The notes beneath the pieces were generated by a model, which searched no databases, was not told where the DNA came from, and worked only from the letters and a program-made list of their open reading frames with translations. A stretch of 10,051 nucleotides of DNA. Source: an uncultured Candidatus Altimarinota bacterium. Its GTDB lineage: Bacteria > Patescibacteriota > Gracilibacteria > CAIRYL01. The first letter of the stretch is position 1; the number at the start of each line of letters is the position of its first letter. A program made the position numbers and the translations under genes. The stretch is taken from NCBI GenBank assembly GCA_947311665.1, contig CAMZLA010000061.1:1-10051 (forward strand). Reading direction: 5' to 3'. Shown here piece by piece: positions 1 to 6,036 of this stretch.

Positions 1-1
1 A

Positions 2-346
2 TCTCAACACAAACAAAAAACATCTCATGAAGAAGTTCTTCATGAAGATCTTCTTATTGAATATAGTGGAAATGAATTTGAAAGTCATTCCAAAAAATAT
101 ATAAATTTTTATTCTATTGTTGCTGCAATTTTTCTCGCTATAACCATTGCAACAATAAGCATTATTCCATCATTTCTTTCAAAAAAACACACAAAAGTAA
201 TGGGAGCATATAATTCTCATGCAAGCCCAAATATGAGAGCAGATATAACAGAAACAAATGTAAATAAAAATAATAAAAAGAGAGAAGTTGAAGAGTTTAA
301 AAAAGTTGAAGAAGAAATAAAAACAATAAAAGCAACATATAATTAA
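2..346 (+). CDS. C-terminal part of a single-pass membrane protein, function unknown
   Basis: An open frame enters from the left edge and ends at TAA 344-346, giving 114 residues with no start inside the window. Its first roughly 36 residues are polar and acidic. They are followed by one clear hydrophobic segment of about 23 residues (positions 38-60, reading FYSIVAAIFLAITIATISII), then by a basic stretch and a charged tail rich in Lys and Glu (residues 90-110) that could form a short coiled coil. This is the pattern of a protein anchored by one transmembrane helix with about 50 residues after it. I do not recognise the family, and the N-terminal part needed to do so lies outside the window. 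It points the same way as holB, which begins 52 nt later behind what looks like its own promoter. Confidence 0.6.
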   Translation, partial: SQHKQKTSHEEVLHEDLLIEYSGNEFESHSKKYINFYSIVAAIFLAITIATISIIPSFLSKKHTKVMGAYNSHASPNMRADITETNVNKNNKKREVEEFKKVEEEIKTIKATYN

Positions 347-365
347 ATTGAAAAAAATATTCATA

Positions 366-393
366 TTGTTTAGACTATAAGAAAACTTATATA
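366..393 (+). promoter_or_regulatory. Candidate promoter of holB, placed for a leaderless mRNA
   Basis: TTGTTT (366-371) and TATATA (388-393) are separated by 16 nt and lie directly before the holB ATG at 399. The five bases between the -10 box and the ATG would put the transcription start on, or within a base of, the A of the start codon. The spacer contains a short inverted repeat (TATAAG, AAAA, CTTATA). No Shine-Dalgarno sequence precedes the gene. In DNA this AT-rich, single promoter matches are weak evidence. Confidence 0.4.
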
Positions 394-398
394 TTTAT

Positions 399-1325
399 AT
401 GAATTTTCAATTGGGAAATCTACGGGTGCAAAAATTATTATTTTCACAAATTAATAATAATTTTCCTCATGCTATTCTTCTTTCTGGACCAAAAGGAACA
501 GGAAAATTTAATTTTCTTAAAAATTTAGCACATGAAATTTTAGGGAAAAAAACAAGCATTCCACCAGAACTTGTATTGGTTGATAAACTCTATATGGAGG
601 GGACACAAAGTGATTTAGAAGATTTAGCACAATATTCATCGTTTAATCAAATTCATAGAAAAAAAAAGAAAACTCGGTCAAATTCTTTAGGAGTTGATGA
701 TATTTCAAGTTTTACAAAACAATTACATGAAACGGTTGCTGGAAAATATAAAATTGTTATTGTACGAGATATTGAACGAATGACAATTGCTTCTAGCAAT
801 AAATTTTTAAAAATATTGGAAGAACCACCGCAAAAAACAATTTTTCTTCTCACAACTTCTCAACCACAAAAATTGTTACCAACTATAATTTCTCGATGTC
901 AGGTTAAATATTTTTCCCTACTTTCTCCACAAGAAATGCAGATAGAAATTTCTCAAAGTCCAAAATTTTTTTCTGATAATGAGAAAAAATTGCTGATGAT
1001 ATTATCGAGTGGAAAAAGTGAGGAATTTATCAAAATGATGAATGATGATGAATATTTAGCAGAAAAAAAAGAAAAATATAATCAGGTTAAAAAAATCATT
1101 TCGAGTAGTCCTTTAGAAAAAATGAATGAAGCAGAAGGCATTGCTAAAACCTCAATGAAAGAAATTGAAGAATTGTTACAAACTTTTTTTCTTGTAATGA
1201 GAACAGAACTCAAAGAAAAACCTTCATCGGTTACCGCTCTTGATGAAATAGATAACACACGAGAAGCAATATTGAAAAATGGGAACAAGCGAATGTGTTT
1301 AGAACGATTATTTTTACAGCTATAA
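399..1325 (+). CDS. holB: DNA polymerase III subunit delta' (clamp-loader AAA+ ATPase)
   Basis: The 308-residue protein has the RFC/gamma-delta' AAA+ layout. A P-loop-like GPKGTGKF lies at residues 30-37, a Walker B-like strand KIVIVRDIERM at 118-128, the family block SNKFLKILEEPP at 133-144, and the SRC motif at 165-167. In the bacterial replisome, delta' is the structural subunit of the clamp loader that opens and places the beta sliding clamp on primed DNA. The residue after the P-loop Lys is Phe rather than Ser/Thr, and the cysteine zinc module seen in many gamma/tau and delta' proteins is absent. Both point to delta' rather than to the catalytic DnaX subunit. The segment at 85-95 is strongly basic (HRKKKKTR). 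The start at 399 keeps the AAA+ domain complete, and a promoter-like sequence abuts it. proA follows after 10 nt, so the two are probably cotranscribed. A short DnaX paralogue is the main alternative. Confidence 0.85.
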   Translation: MNFQLGNLRVQKLLFSQINNNFPHAILLSGPKGTGKFNFLKNLAHEILGKKTSIPPELVLVDKLYMEGTQSDLEDLAQYSSFNQIHRKKKKTRSNSLGVDDISSFTKQLHETVAGKYKIVIVRDIERMTIASSNKFLKILEEPPQKTIFLLTTSQPQKLLPTIISRCQVKYFSLLSPQEMQIEISQSPKFFSDNEKKLLMILSSGKSEEFIKMMNDDEYLAEKKEKYNQVKKIISSSPLEKMNEAEGIAKTSMKEIEELLQTFFLVMRTELKEKPSSVTALDEIDNTREAILKNGNKRMCLERLFLQL

Positions 1326-1335
1326 CCAAAAAAAA

Positions 1336-2532
1336 ATGAATCTTATAAAAATTTTAGAACAGGCAAAAAAAGCAAGCAAACAAACTGCAAAACTTTCTAC
1401 TGATGAAAAAAATAAAATATTATTGGAAATAGCTGACATGCTTGAAAATTCATCGGCTGAAATTGTGAAAGAAAATAAAAAAGATTGTGATAAAGCAAAA
1501 AAAAATAAAATGGGTTCTCTGGTAGACCGATTATTATTGAACAAAGAACGAATTGAAAACATGGCAAATGAAGTGCGGAATATTGCATCTTTACATGATT
1601 ATATTGGAGAAAAACAAGAACCACAAAAAACACCAAGTGGCATTTCACCACAACGAATTACTGTTCCTTTGGGAGTTATTGCAATGATTTATGAATCTCG
1701 TCCAAATGTAACAATTGATGCGGCAAGTCTCGCTTTTAAAAGCGGAAATGCAATTGTTTTAAAAGGTGGAAAAGAAGCAAAATATTCAAATAAGATTTTA
1801 TCAGATATTTTTTCATCAGTTTTAGAAAAATATAATTTGGGAAATGCTGTGCAACTTCTAGAAAATGCAACACGAGAAGACACTGCAGAACTGATGAAAG
1901 CCAAAGGGAAAATAGACCTTCTCATTCCTCGAGGAGGGAGAGGACTCATTCAATTTGTAACAGAAAATGCTCAAGTTCCTGTCATTGAAACAGGAGCAAG
2001 TGTTGTGCATACTTTTATTGATGAATTTGCTGATATAAAAAAAGCAGCAAAAATTATTGTAAACCAAAAACAAAGAAATTCTGTATGCAATGCATTGGAT
2101 ACTCTATTATTACATGAAAATTTACAAAACAGGCATATAGAGACATTGCTTACGGCTCTTACAAAAAATAATACAAAGATTCATGTTGATGAAAACAAAG
2201 CCGATTATTCTAAAGAATGGCTGAGTAATGATATAAATGTAAAATGGGTACATGATATCGATGAAGCAATTGCTCATATTGATGAATTTTCTTTGGGACA
2301 TTCTGAATGTATTATTACAGAAAATGAAGAAAATGCTCAAAAATTCTTACAAGAAATAGATTCGGCATGCGTCTATCATAATGTATCTACTTGGTTTTCC
2401 GATGGTGCTCAATTTGGATTGGGGGCAGAAATGGGAATATCTACTCAAAAACTTCATGCTCGTGGACCATTTGCACTTGAAGCCCTTACGACATATAAAT
2501 GGATTGTGTCTGGAAATGGAGAAACAAGATAA
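1336..2532 (+). CDS. proA: Gamma-glutamyl phosphate reductase (glutamate-5-semialdehyde dehydrogenase)
   Basis: ProA reduces gamma-glutamyl phosphate with NADPH to glutamate-5-semialdehyde, the second step of proline synthesis from glutamate, in the cytosol. The 398 residues have the usual length for the family and its landmarks in order: VPLGVIAMIYESRPNVT (110-126), the nucleotide-site stretch KSGNAIVLKGGKEA (135-148), PRGGRGLIQFV (198-208), VIETGASVVH (216-225), the catalytic cysteine C251 in QRNSVCNALDTLLLH, and the C-terminal block STQKLHARGPFALEALTTYKW. The IETG block reads ASVVH where many ProA proteins have TGxCH, but the active-site Cys is intact. The start follows the holB stop by 10 nt with no Shine-Dalgarno sequence, so it probably depends on the holB transcript. 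No proB or proC is visible nearby. The gene runs tail-to-tail with recO, with only 10 bp between the stops. Confidence 0.95.
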   Translation: MNLIKILEQAKKASKQTAKLSTDEKNKILLEIADMLENSSAEIVKENKKDCDKAKKNKMGSLVDRLLLNKERIENMANEVRNIASLHDYIGEKQEPQKTPSGISPQRITVPLGVIAMIYESRPNVTIDAASLAFKSGNAIVLKGGKEAKYSNKILSDIFSSVLEKYNLGNAVQLLENATREDTAELMKAKGKIDLLIPRGGRGLIQFVTENAQVPVIETGASVVHTFIDEFADIKKAAKIIVNQKQRNSVCNALDTLLLHENLQNRHIETLLTALTKNNTKIHVDENKADYSKEWLSNDINVKWVHDIDEAIAHIDEFSLGHSECIITENEENAQKFLQEIDSACVYHNVSTWFSDGAQFGLGAEMGISTQKLHARGPFALEALTTYKWIVSGNGETR

Positions 2533-2542
2533 AAAAATGAGA

Positions 2543-3277
2543 TTATAATTGTTCATAAATTTTTTTCGATCGAGGAAAATATTCTGAATGAGAAGAATAG
2601 AACCACCAAAAAATTTCCCACCACTCATGAGCCTGATGAGAATTTAACTGTATTTTTTCAGAAAAATTTAAAGGAAAATGAGAGTAAAAATGAAACATTT
2701 TTAAAATATCGAGTGATATTTTTTTTTGAGGAGAAGAAAGAGATGTTTCACTTACAATCCCAAATTCACTATCCCAATAAATATTTTTTTTATTTTGTTC
2801 TATTTCATTAATTTCTTCTTTTTGAAATATTTTAAAAACAGGGAAAAAACCTTCTTTTTGAAAAAAAATACATAAAAATCCTCGTAAAAGATTTTCTGTA
2901 AGCGGTGTTTTAAACACAATATTTTTCCAAAGTTCAAAAATTTCACTCTCTGATTTATCCGATGATAAAAATTGAGATGAAACTTCTGCCAATATCATCA
3001 GCCGTGTTTGTTCATGAATATTTTCTGATAAACATGTTTTTTGTGTTATTATTTTTTTTAAAAGAGCTATTCCTTTTTCTTGTTTTGCAGAAAAAAGTTC
3101 ATATTCAACCAATGCTCCAATGCGACAATGTCCTTTGTTTTTTGATTTATCTCTTCGTATTCCCTTTGCTAAAACAGAAATTTTTCCTTTTTTTTCTGTA
3201 AAAAATTCTAGAATAGCATCAAAATCTTTAAATGGTGTTATGCGTAAAATGATAGCAAGACCTGAAGAAACTTTCAT
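2543..3277 (-). CDS. recO: DNA repair protein RecO
   Basis: RecO works with RecR and RecF to load RecA on SSB-coated single-stranded DNA during gap repair, and it can anneal complementary strands. The 244-residue protein has the family's N-terminal OB-fold signature: GLAIILRITPFKDFDAILEFFTEKKGKISVLAKGIRR (residues about 6-42), followed by SK and the GALVEYELF strand. Its length is normal for RecO, and the rest is the helical C-terminal domain. The paired cysteines of zinc-binding RecO proteins are missing; only three isolated Cys are present. The ATG at 3275-3277 is the only start that keeps the OB fold whole. A TATAAT on the minus strand (3292-3297) lies 14 nt upstream of it, close to the start of the divergent UPF0489 gene. 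It has no Shine-Dalgarno sequence. Confidence 0.88.
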   Translation of the reverse strand: MKVSSGLAIILRITPFKDFDAILEFFTEKKGKISVLAKGIRRDKSKNKGHCRIGALVEYELFSAKQEKGIALLKKIITQKTCLSENIHEQTRLMILAEVSSQFLSSDKSESEIFELWKNIVFKTPLTENLLRGFLCIFFQKEGFFPVFKIFQKEEINEIEQNKKNIYWDSEFGIVSETSLSSPQKKISLDILKMFHFYSHFPLNFSEKIQLNSHQAHEWWEIFWWFYSSHSEYFPRSKKIYEQL

Positions 3278-3291
3278 TTTTTTTAAAAAAT

Positions 3292-3326
3292 ATTATAAAT
3301 ATGATAGAATATAAAGAGTATACTCT
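3292..3326. promoter_or_regulatory. Divergent recO / UPF0489 control region with a 12-bp palindrome
   Basis: The -10-like TATTATA at 3291-3297 can be read on both strands: TATAAT toward recO, and TATTAT toward the gene on the right. AGAGTATACTCT at 3315-3326 is a perfect 12-bp palindrome. It lies upstream of the second possible start of the UPF0489 gene (3349) and inside its reading frame if the first start (3301) is used. Such a palindrome is suitable as a dimeric repressor site, but a single occurrence does not establish that. Confidence 0.3.
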
Positions 3327-4095
3327 ATTTTTTTATGAAAGAAAAACAATGAAAAAAATAAATAAACCAGCATCATATTTTTGGAATATTGAATCGTTAT
3401 GGGAAAAATTTTATTTTCCACAAAAACCAAAAACAAAACTTTCTTTTTTATATGATACTTCTTTAGACTTCACTCCTTCTGAAAATTTTGTTTTTACCGA
3501 TGAAAAGAATAAGGATTATAAAGGGTTAAAAAAATATTCATGTATTAAAAAAGGAGGAAAATCAATTTTTTTAGTAGATAACCATCACAGAGTTCTTAGT
3601 CCTTTCTTGCAAATTTTTCAACAAACAAAAACACCACTCACCATTATTCATATTGATGCACATAGAGACAATGCAAAATTTTTACACTATGAAACATTTA
3701 AAAAAGAGATAGAAATAGTAAAAAAATATTTTTCTCACACCTCTCAAAATAACACACTATCTGATGAAAAAATATATACAATTTTTCATCAGCTGGAAAA
3801 TGAATGCCGTGTTTCTGATTATCTTGATTTAGCATTACATATTGGACTTGTTGCAGAAGTCATTGAATATACTCAATTGAAAGAATTTAAAAATTTTGCT
3901 CTTCCCAAAACTCCATTTGTTTTAAATCTTGATATTGATATTTATGGAGAAGAAGGAAGCATGGTTCCTACAGGAATTAAAACAGAAATTATTGCAAAGT
4001 TTTGGAATAGTGCAGAAAGTGTTTGCATTGCAACAAGCCCAGCTTTTATAGAACGGAGATTGGGAGAAAAAATCATTGATATCTTTACTGCATAA
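3301..4095 (+). CDS. UPF0489 family protein, arginase-like fold, probable metal-dependent hydrolase
   Basis: The 264-residue protein matches the UPF0489 pattern and keeps what look like all the metal-ligand motifs of the arginase/ureohydrolase superfamily. These are DNHHR at 93-97 (first His ligand), HIDAHRD at 117-123 (Asp-x-His-x-Asp) and LDIDIY at 210-215 (Asp-x-Asp), with TSPAFIE near the C-terminus. From memory, UPF0489 includes OspR-type peptide arginases that turn arginine residues of ribosomal peptides into ornithine, and also the eukaryotic C5orf22 proteins. Which substrate this protein uses cannot be read from the sequence, and no peptide-modification genes are visible around it. 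The start is uncertain. ATG 3301 gives the longest form and lies 4 nt after a TATTAT. ATG 3349 (Met17) would give a 248-residue protein starting MKKINKP, loses nothing conserved, and leaves more room for the divergent recO promoter. Confidence 0.75.
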   Translation: MIEYKEYTLFFYERKTMKKINKPASYFWNIESLWEKFYFPQKPKTKLSFLYDTSLDFTPSENFVFTDEKNKDYKGLKKYSCIKKGGKSIFLVDNHHRVLSPFLQIFQQTKTPLTIIHIDAHRDNAKFLHYETFKKEIEIVKKYFSHTSQNNTLSDEKIYTIFHQLENECRVSDYLDLALHIGLVAEVIEYTQLKEFKNFALPKTPFVLNLDIDIYGEEGSMVPTGIKTEIIAKFWNSAESVCIATSPAFIERRLGEKIIDIFTA

Positions 4096-4134
4096 TAATA
4101 TATGGGAGAAATATGACAATTGATAAAAAAAATC

Positions 4135-4163
4135 TTGCCCTGTTCCCTTCTCTCTGTCATACT
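4135..4163 (+). promoter_or_regulatory. Candidate promoter of tRNA-His
   Basis: TTGCCC (4135-4140) and CATACT (4158-4163) are 17 nt apart, with a TG dinucleotide at the extended -10 position (4155-4156). The expected start near 4170 leaves a leader of about 15 nt before the tRNA. The region is less AT-rich than its surroundings. The match is moderate but correctly placed. Confidence 0.45.
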
Positions 4164-4184
4164 ATATCAGCTAGAAAAACACAT

Positions 4185-4262
4185 GGCGGTCATAGCTCAG
4201 TTGGTTAGAGCATCGGATTGTGATCCCGAAGGTCGCGGGTTCGAACCCCGTTGACCGCCCCA
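4185..4262 (+). tRNA. tRNA-His (anticodon GTG), CCA encoded
   Basis: The cloverleaf folds fully. The acceptor GCGGTCA (4186-4192) pairs with TGACCGC, the D stem is GCTC/GAGC, the anticodon loop TTGTGAT has GTG at 4220-4222, and the T arm is GCGGG-TTCGAAC-CCCGT with one G-U pair. The extra 5' G (position -1, base 4185) faces C73, and CCA (4260-4262) is encoded. G-1:C73 is the identity element read by histidyl-tRNA synthetase, which confirms the assignment. The innermost anticodon-stem pair is an A-C mismatch (A4217, C4225). The tRNA has its own promoter-like sequence and a strong terminator 14 nt downstream, so it is probably a single-gene unit. Confidence 0.97.
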
Positions 4263-4275
4263 GAAAAAAACTAGC

Positions 4276-4326
4276 AAAAGAAAGAACATGAAATATAAAA
4301 ATTTCAGTTCTTTCTTTTTTTTTATT
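4276..4326 (+). terminator. Intrinsic terminator after tRNA-His
   Basis: AAAAGAAAGAAC (4276-4287) pairs with GTTCTTTCTTTT (4307-4318). After one bulged A, TGAAAT (4289-4294) pairs with ATTTCA (4301-4306) around a six-base loop. The right arm runs into a T-rich tract up to about 4326. This is a long, nearly perfect hairpin followed by a U-tract, and it separates the tRNA from the following two-gene unit. Confidence 0.85.
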
Positions 4327-4329
4327 TTT

Positions 4330-4361
4330 ATAATATAATTTTTATATTATTATTTTACCAT
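4330..4361 (+). promoter_or_regulatory. Promoter region of the PhnA-like gene with a 9-bp inverted repeat
   Basis: ATAATATAA (4330-4338) and TTATATTAT (4342-4350) form a perfect 9-bp inverted repeat with a three-base spacer, just after the tRNA terminator. TACCAT (4356-4361) then sits exactly five bases before the ATG at 4367, the same -10-like placement as at holB and grpE. There is no recognisable -35 box and no Shine-Dalgarno sequence. The repeat may be an operator, a small hairpin, or only a by-product of AT-rich DNA. Confidence 0.3.
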
Positions 4362-4366
4362 AACAA

Positions 4367-4675
4367 ATGAGTCAAGAAGTAAATTGGGATGAAATGGAAT
4401 GGGATGAGGAATTGGGAGATTTTGTGAATAAAAATGCAGGAAATGAAGAAGAAAAAGAGATTATTCCAGAGACAAAAGATGCAAATGGAGTTATTCTCGA
4501 AAATGGAGATACGGTTATTCTCACTCGAGATTTAGATGTAAAAGGAGTTGCTATTAGCATGAAACGAGGTGATAAATTGAAAAAAATTAGAACCGGTGAT
4601 GATTCAGAACTCATTGAATGTAAAATTGGGAAAAAAGGAGTATTTATAAAAACATGTTTTGTTAAAAAAATATAA
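4367..4675 (+). CDS. PhnA/YjdM-like domain protein lacking the zinc ribbon
   Basis: Residues 37-102 match the C-terminal PhnA (YjdM) domain closely: KDANGVILENGDTV, then LDVKG, KRGDKLKKIR, IECKIG and a closing FVKKI. This is a small SH3-like beta barrel whose biochemical role is unknown. The old link to phosphonate use comes only from its neighbours in E. coli, and the protein is not phosphonoacetate hydrolase. Full PhnA proteins begin with a four-cysteine zinc ribbon. Here the first 36 residues have no cysteine and are a strongly acidic stretch (many Glu/Asp, two WDE repeats). The total of 102 residues is near the usual length, so the ribbon seems to have been replaced rather than cut off. 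The start at 4367 is preceded by a TACCAT five bases upstream. The next gene begins 29 nt downstream on the same strand, so the two probably form one unit. Confidence 0.8.
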   Translation: MSQEVNWDEMEWDEELGDFVNKNAGNEEEKEIIPETKDANGVILENGDTVILTRDLDVKGVAISMKRGDKLKKIRTGDDSELIECKIGKKGVFIKTCFVKKI

Positions 4676-4704
4676 AAATCCTCTCAAAATTTCATCTCCA
4701 ACCA

Positions 4705-5343
4705 ATGAAATATACATATTCAATATCGCTAAAGGAACTAGAGAATCAATTAAAAAAAAGACTTTCTATTCCTTATGTTTGGGGGAAAAAACAAAATAAT
4801 AGAGATGATAAACAAACAAATTTTATTTATAATTGTCCATATTTTGAAATAATAAAAAATAAAATTGAAAATATTTCTCCCGATTTATATAACTATGCAT
4901 GGAACCGATGGTATAATTTTTGGTCTGCACAAGGGATAGAACAAATTTTTTTAGAAGAAAAAAATATTATCGCTGCTAAAAACAAAAAAGACAGAGAAAA
5001 AGATTTTTTTATTTCTGATATTCCTTTCGACCATAAAACAAGTGTTTTTCCAAAGGGATTTCAAAAAAGTTTCAAATATACAAAAGAAAATAAAAAAGAA
5101 TTGATACAATGGCTTTATGAAAACCAAAGCCAGCAACAAAGAAAACATTGGAAAAACAGATTTTTTATTGTGTTATATGATGAAAAAAATGGTCAGCATT
5201 GGAAATTAAAATCTGAACTGATGAATATACAAAAGAAGATACATCAAAAATTTAAAACTTTTGATATATCTTCTTGTATAACAATAACAGGAGAAAAAAA
5301 TGAAAAAATTATTTCAGAAATTATTTTTTACTCCCAACCGTAA
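4705..5343 (+). CDS. Unrecognised protein, possible PD-(D/E)XK-type nuclease
   Basis: I cannot name a family for this 212-residue soluble protein. It has no signal peptide or membrane segment and is rich in Lys and aromatic residues. The central region looks like a PD-(D/E)XK nuclease core. A helix carries WSAQGIEQIF with E79. Next come KNKKDREKDFFI with D100 and then IPFDHKTSVFPKGF with D109-H110-K111, so the order is E, D, nine residues, D-x-K. After it come LIQWLYENQSQQQRKHWKNRFFIVLYD (residues about 135-161) and HWKLKSE, which could supply the rest of the fold and the basic groove. The functional reading is inference from motif spacing. The start follows the PhnA-like gene by 29 nt without a Shine-Dalgarno sequence. 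The last 23 bp overlap the 3' end of grpE on the other strand. Confidence 0.65.
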   Translation: MKYTYSISLKELENQLKKRLSIPYVWGKKQNNRDDKQTNFIYNCPYFEIIKNKIENISPDLYNYAWNRWYNFWSAQGIEQIFLEEKNIIAAKNKKDREKDFFISDIPFDHKTSVFPKGFQKSFKYTKENKKELIQWLYENQSQQQRKHWKNRFFIVLYDEKNGQHWKLKSELMNIQKKIHQKFKTFDISSCITITGEKNEKIISEIIFYSQP

Positions 5344-5899
5344 CTTTTGCATGACGCACAACAGAGCCTTTAAACTGCACTCCTTTTTCAAAAACTTGTG
5401 CTATTTTTCCATCTTCTGTTTCAGCATCCATCATCATTGATTCATGGAAATGGGCATCGAATTCATCACCTTTTTCTGCAAAAAATTCTACTCCATTTTC
5501 TTGTAATGTTTTTTGAAATAATTCTTCTATTTTTTGTAAAGAAATAATAAATTCATTTTTTTGTAACTCTTCTGGAATATGAGAAAATGCACGAGAAAAA
5601 TCATCTAAAACTTTTATCATTGGTGTAAGCAATGTAATAGCTCCTTCTGTTCGTGCTTTTATTTTTTCATCAGTTCCTCGCCGTCTTACATTTTGCAAAT
5701 CTGCAACTGCTCGCAAACATTTTTCTTCACTTTCTTGTGCTTTGTTTTCCAAATCATTTACTTGTTTTTCTAGCTCTTCAATTCTTTTCATTTCATCAGA
5801 AATAATTTTTTTTGATGAATTTTTTGATGAATTTTCTGAAACTTTTTCTTCTTTCATTTCAATATTTTCATCTGTTTGAGTTTTTTGTGCCTGAGACAT
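5321..5899 (-). CDS. grpE: GrpE, nucleotide exchange factor of DnaK
   Basis: GrpE dimers release ADP from the Hsp70 DnaK in the protein-folding cycle. The 192-residue protein has the expected parts. These are a polar, Ser/Lys/Glu-rich disordered head (1-35), a long coiled-coil helix (about 36-95) containing ADLQNVRRRG, the helical-bundle block MIKVLDDFSRAF, and the C-terminal beta domain with NGVEFFAEKGDEFDAHFHESMMM and the end VVRHAKVTVGSKK. Its length is normal. dnaK and dnaJ are not in the window. No CIRCE element (HrcA operator) is seen upstream. Instead TATTAT (5905-5910, minus strand) lies five bases before the ATG, and a perfect 17-bp hairpin lies further upstream. The 3' end overlaps the facing gene by 23 bp. 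Confidence 0.93.
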   Translation of the reverse strand: MSQAQKTQTDENIEMKEEKVSENSSKNSSKKIISDEMKRIEELEKQVNDLENKAQESEEKCLRAVADLQNVRRRGTDEKIKARTEGAITLLTPMIKVLDDFSRAFSHIPEELQKNEFIISLQKIEELFQKTLQENGVEFFAEKGDEFDAHFHESMMMDAETEDGKIAQVFEKGVQFKGSVVRHAKVTVGSKK

Positions 5900-5904
5900 A
5901 AGAA

Positions 5905-5910
5905 ATAATA
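5905..5910 (-). promoter_or_regulatory. -10-like box directly before grpE
   Basis: Minus-strand TATTAT is followed by five bases (TTCTT) and the grpE ATG. The spacing is identical to that at holB and would give a leaderless message. No good -35 box is present at 16-18 nt, so the assignment is tentative. Confidence 0.35.
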
Positions 5911-5953
5911 TTTAAAAGTTTAATTTTTTTTATAAGTTTTTAACAATTTTTAC

Positions 5954-5991
5954 AAATTGATGATATATAAAAAATTATATATCATCAATTT
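5954..5991. repeat. Perfect 17-bp inverted repeat (hairpin) between RNase J and grpE
   Basis: 5954-5970 and 5975-5991 are exact reverse complements, with a four-base AAAA loop. It lies about 46 nt past the RNase J stop and 55 nt before the grpE start, both genes being on the minus strand. The simplest reading is a transcription terminator for RNase J. On the minus strand, however, the base run after the stem (GTAAAAATTG) is a poor U-tract, whereas the plus strand has a T-rich run, so a regulatory or mRNA-stabilising role is also possible. The rest of the 137-bp gap is T-rich on the plus strand, with a repeated TTTTTTACA. Confidence 0.7.
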
Positions 5992-6036
5992 ATTTTTATA
6001 TTTTTTTATAGTTTTTTACATTTTTTTACATTTTTT

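Noticed and set aside
179..364. Minus-strand frame rich in Phe, Ile and Cys near the left edge.
   Set aside because: It is the antisense of the membrane-protein gene at 2-346; the composition is that of complementary A-rich coding DNA.
3120..3314. Plus-strand frame opposite recO.
   Set aside because: It is a shadow of the recO coding strand without any family pattern.
4185..5343. Integrated element with tRNA-His as attachment site.
   Set aside because: No direct repeat of the tRNA 3' end, no integrase and no phage-like gene are seen in the window.
5900..5991. CIRCE/HrcA operator for grpE.
   Set aside because: The inverted repeat here does not contain the CIRCE arms TTAGCACTC and GAGTGCTAA.
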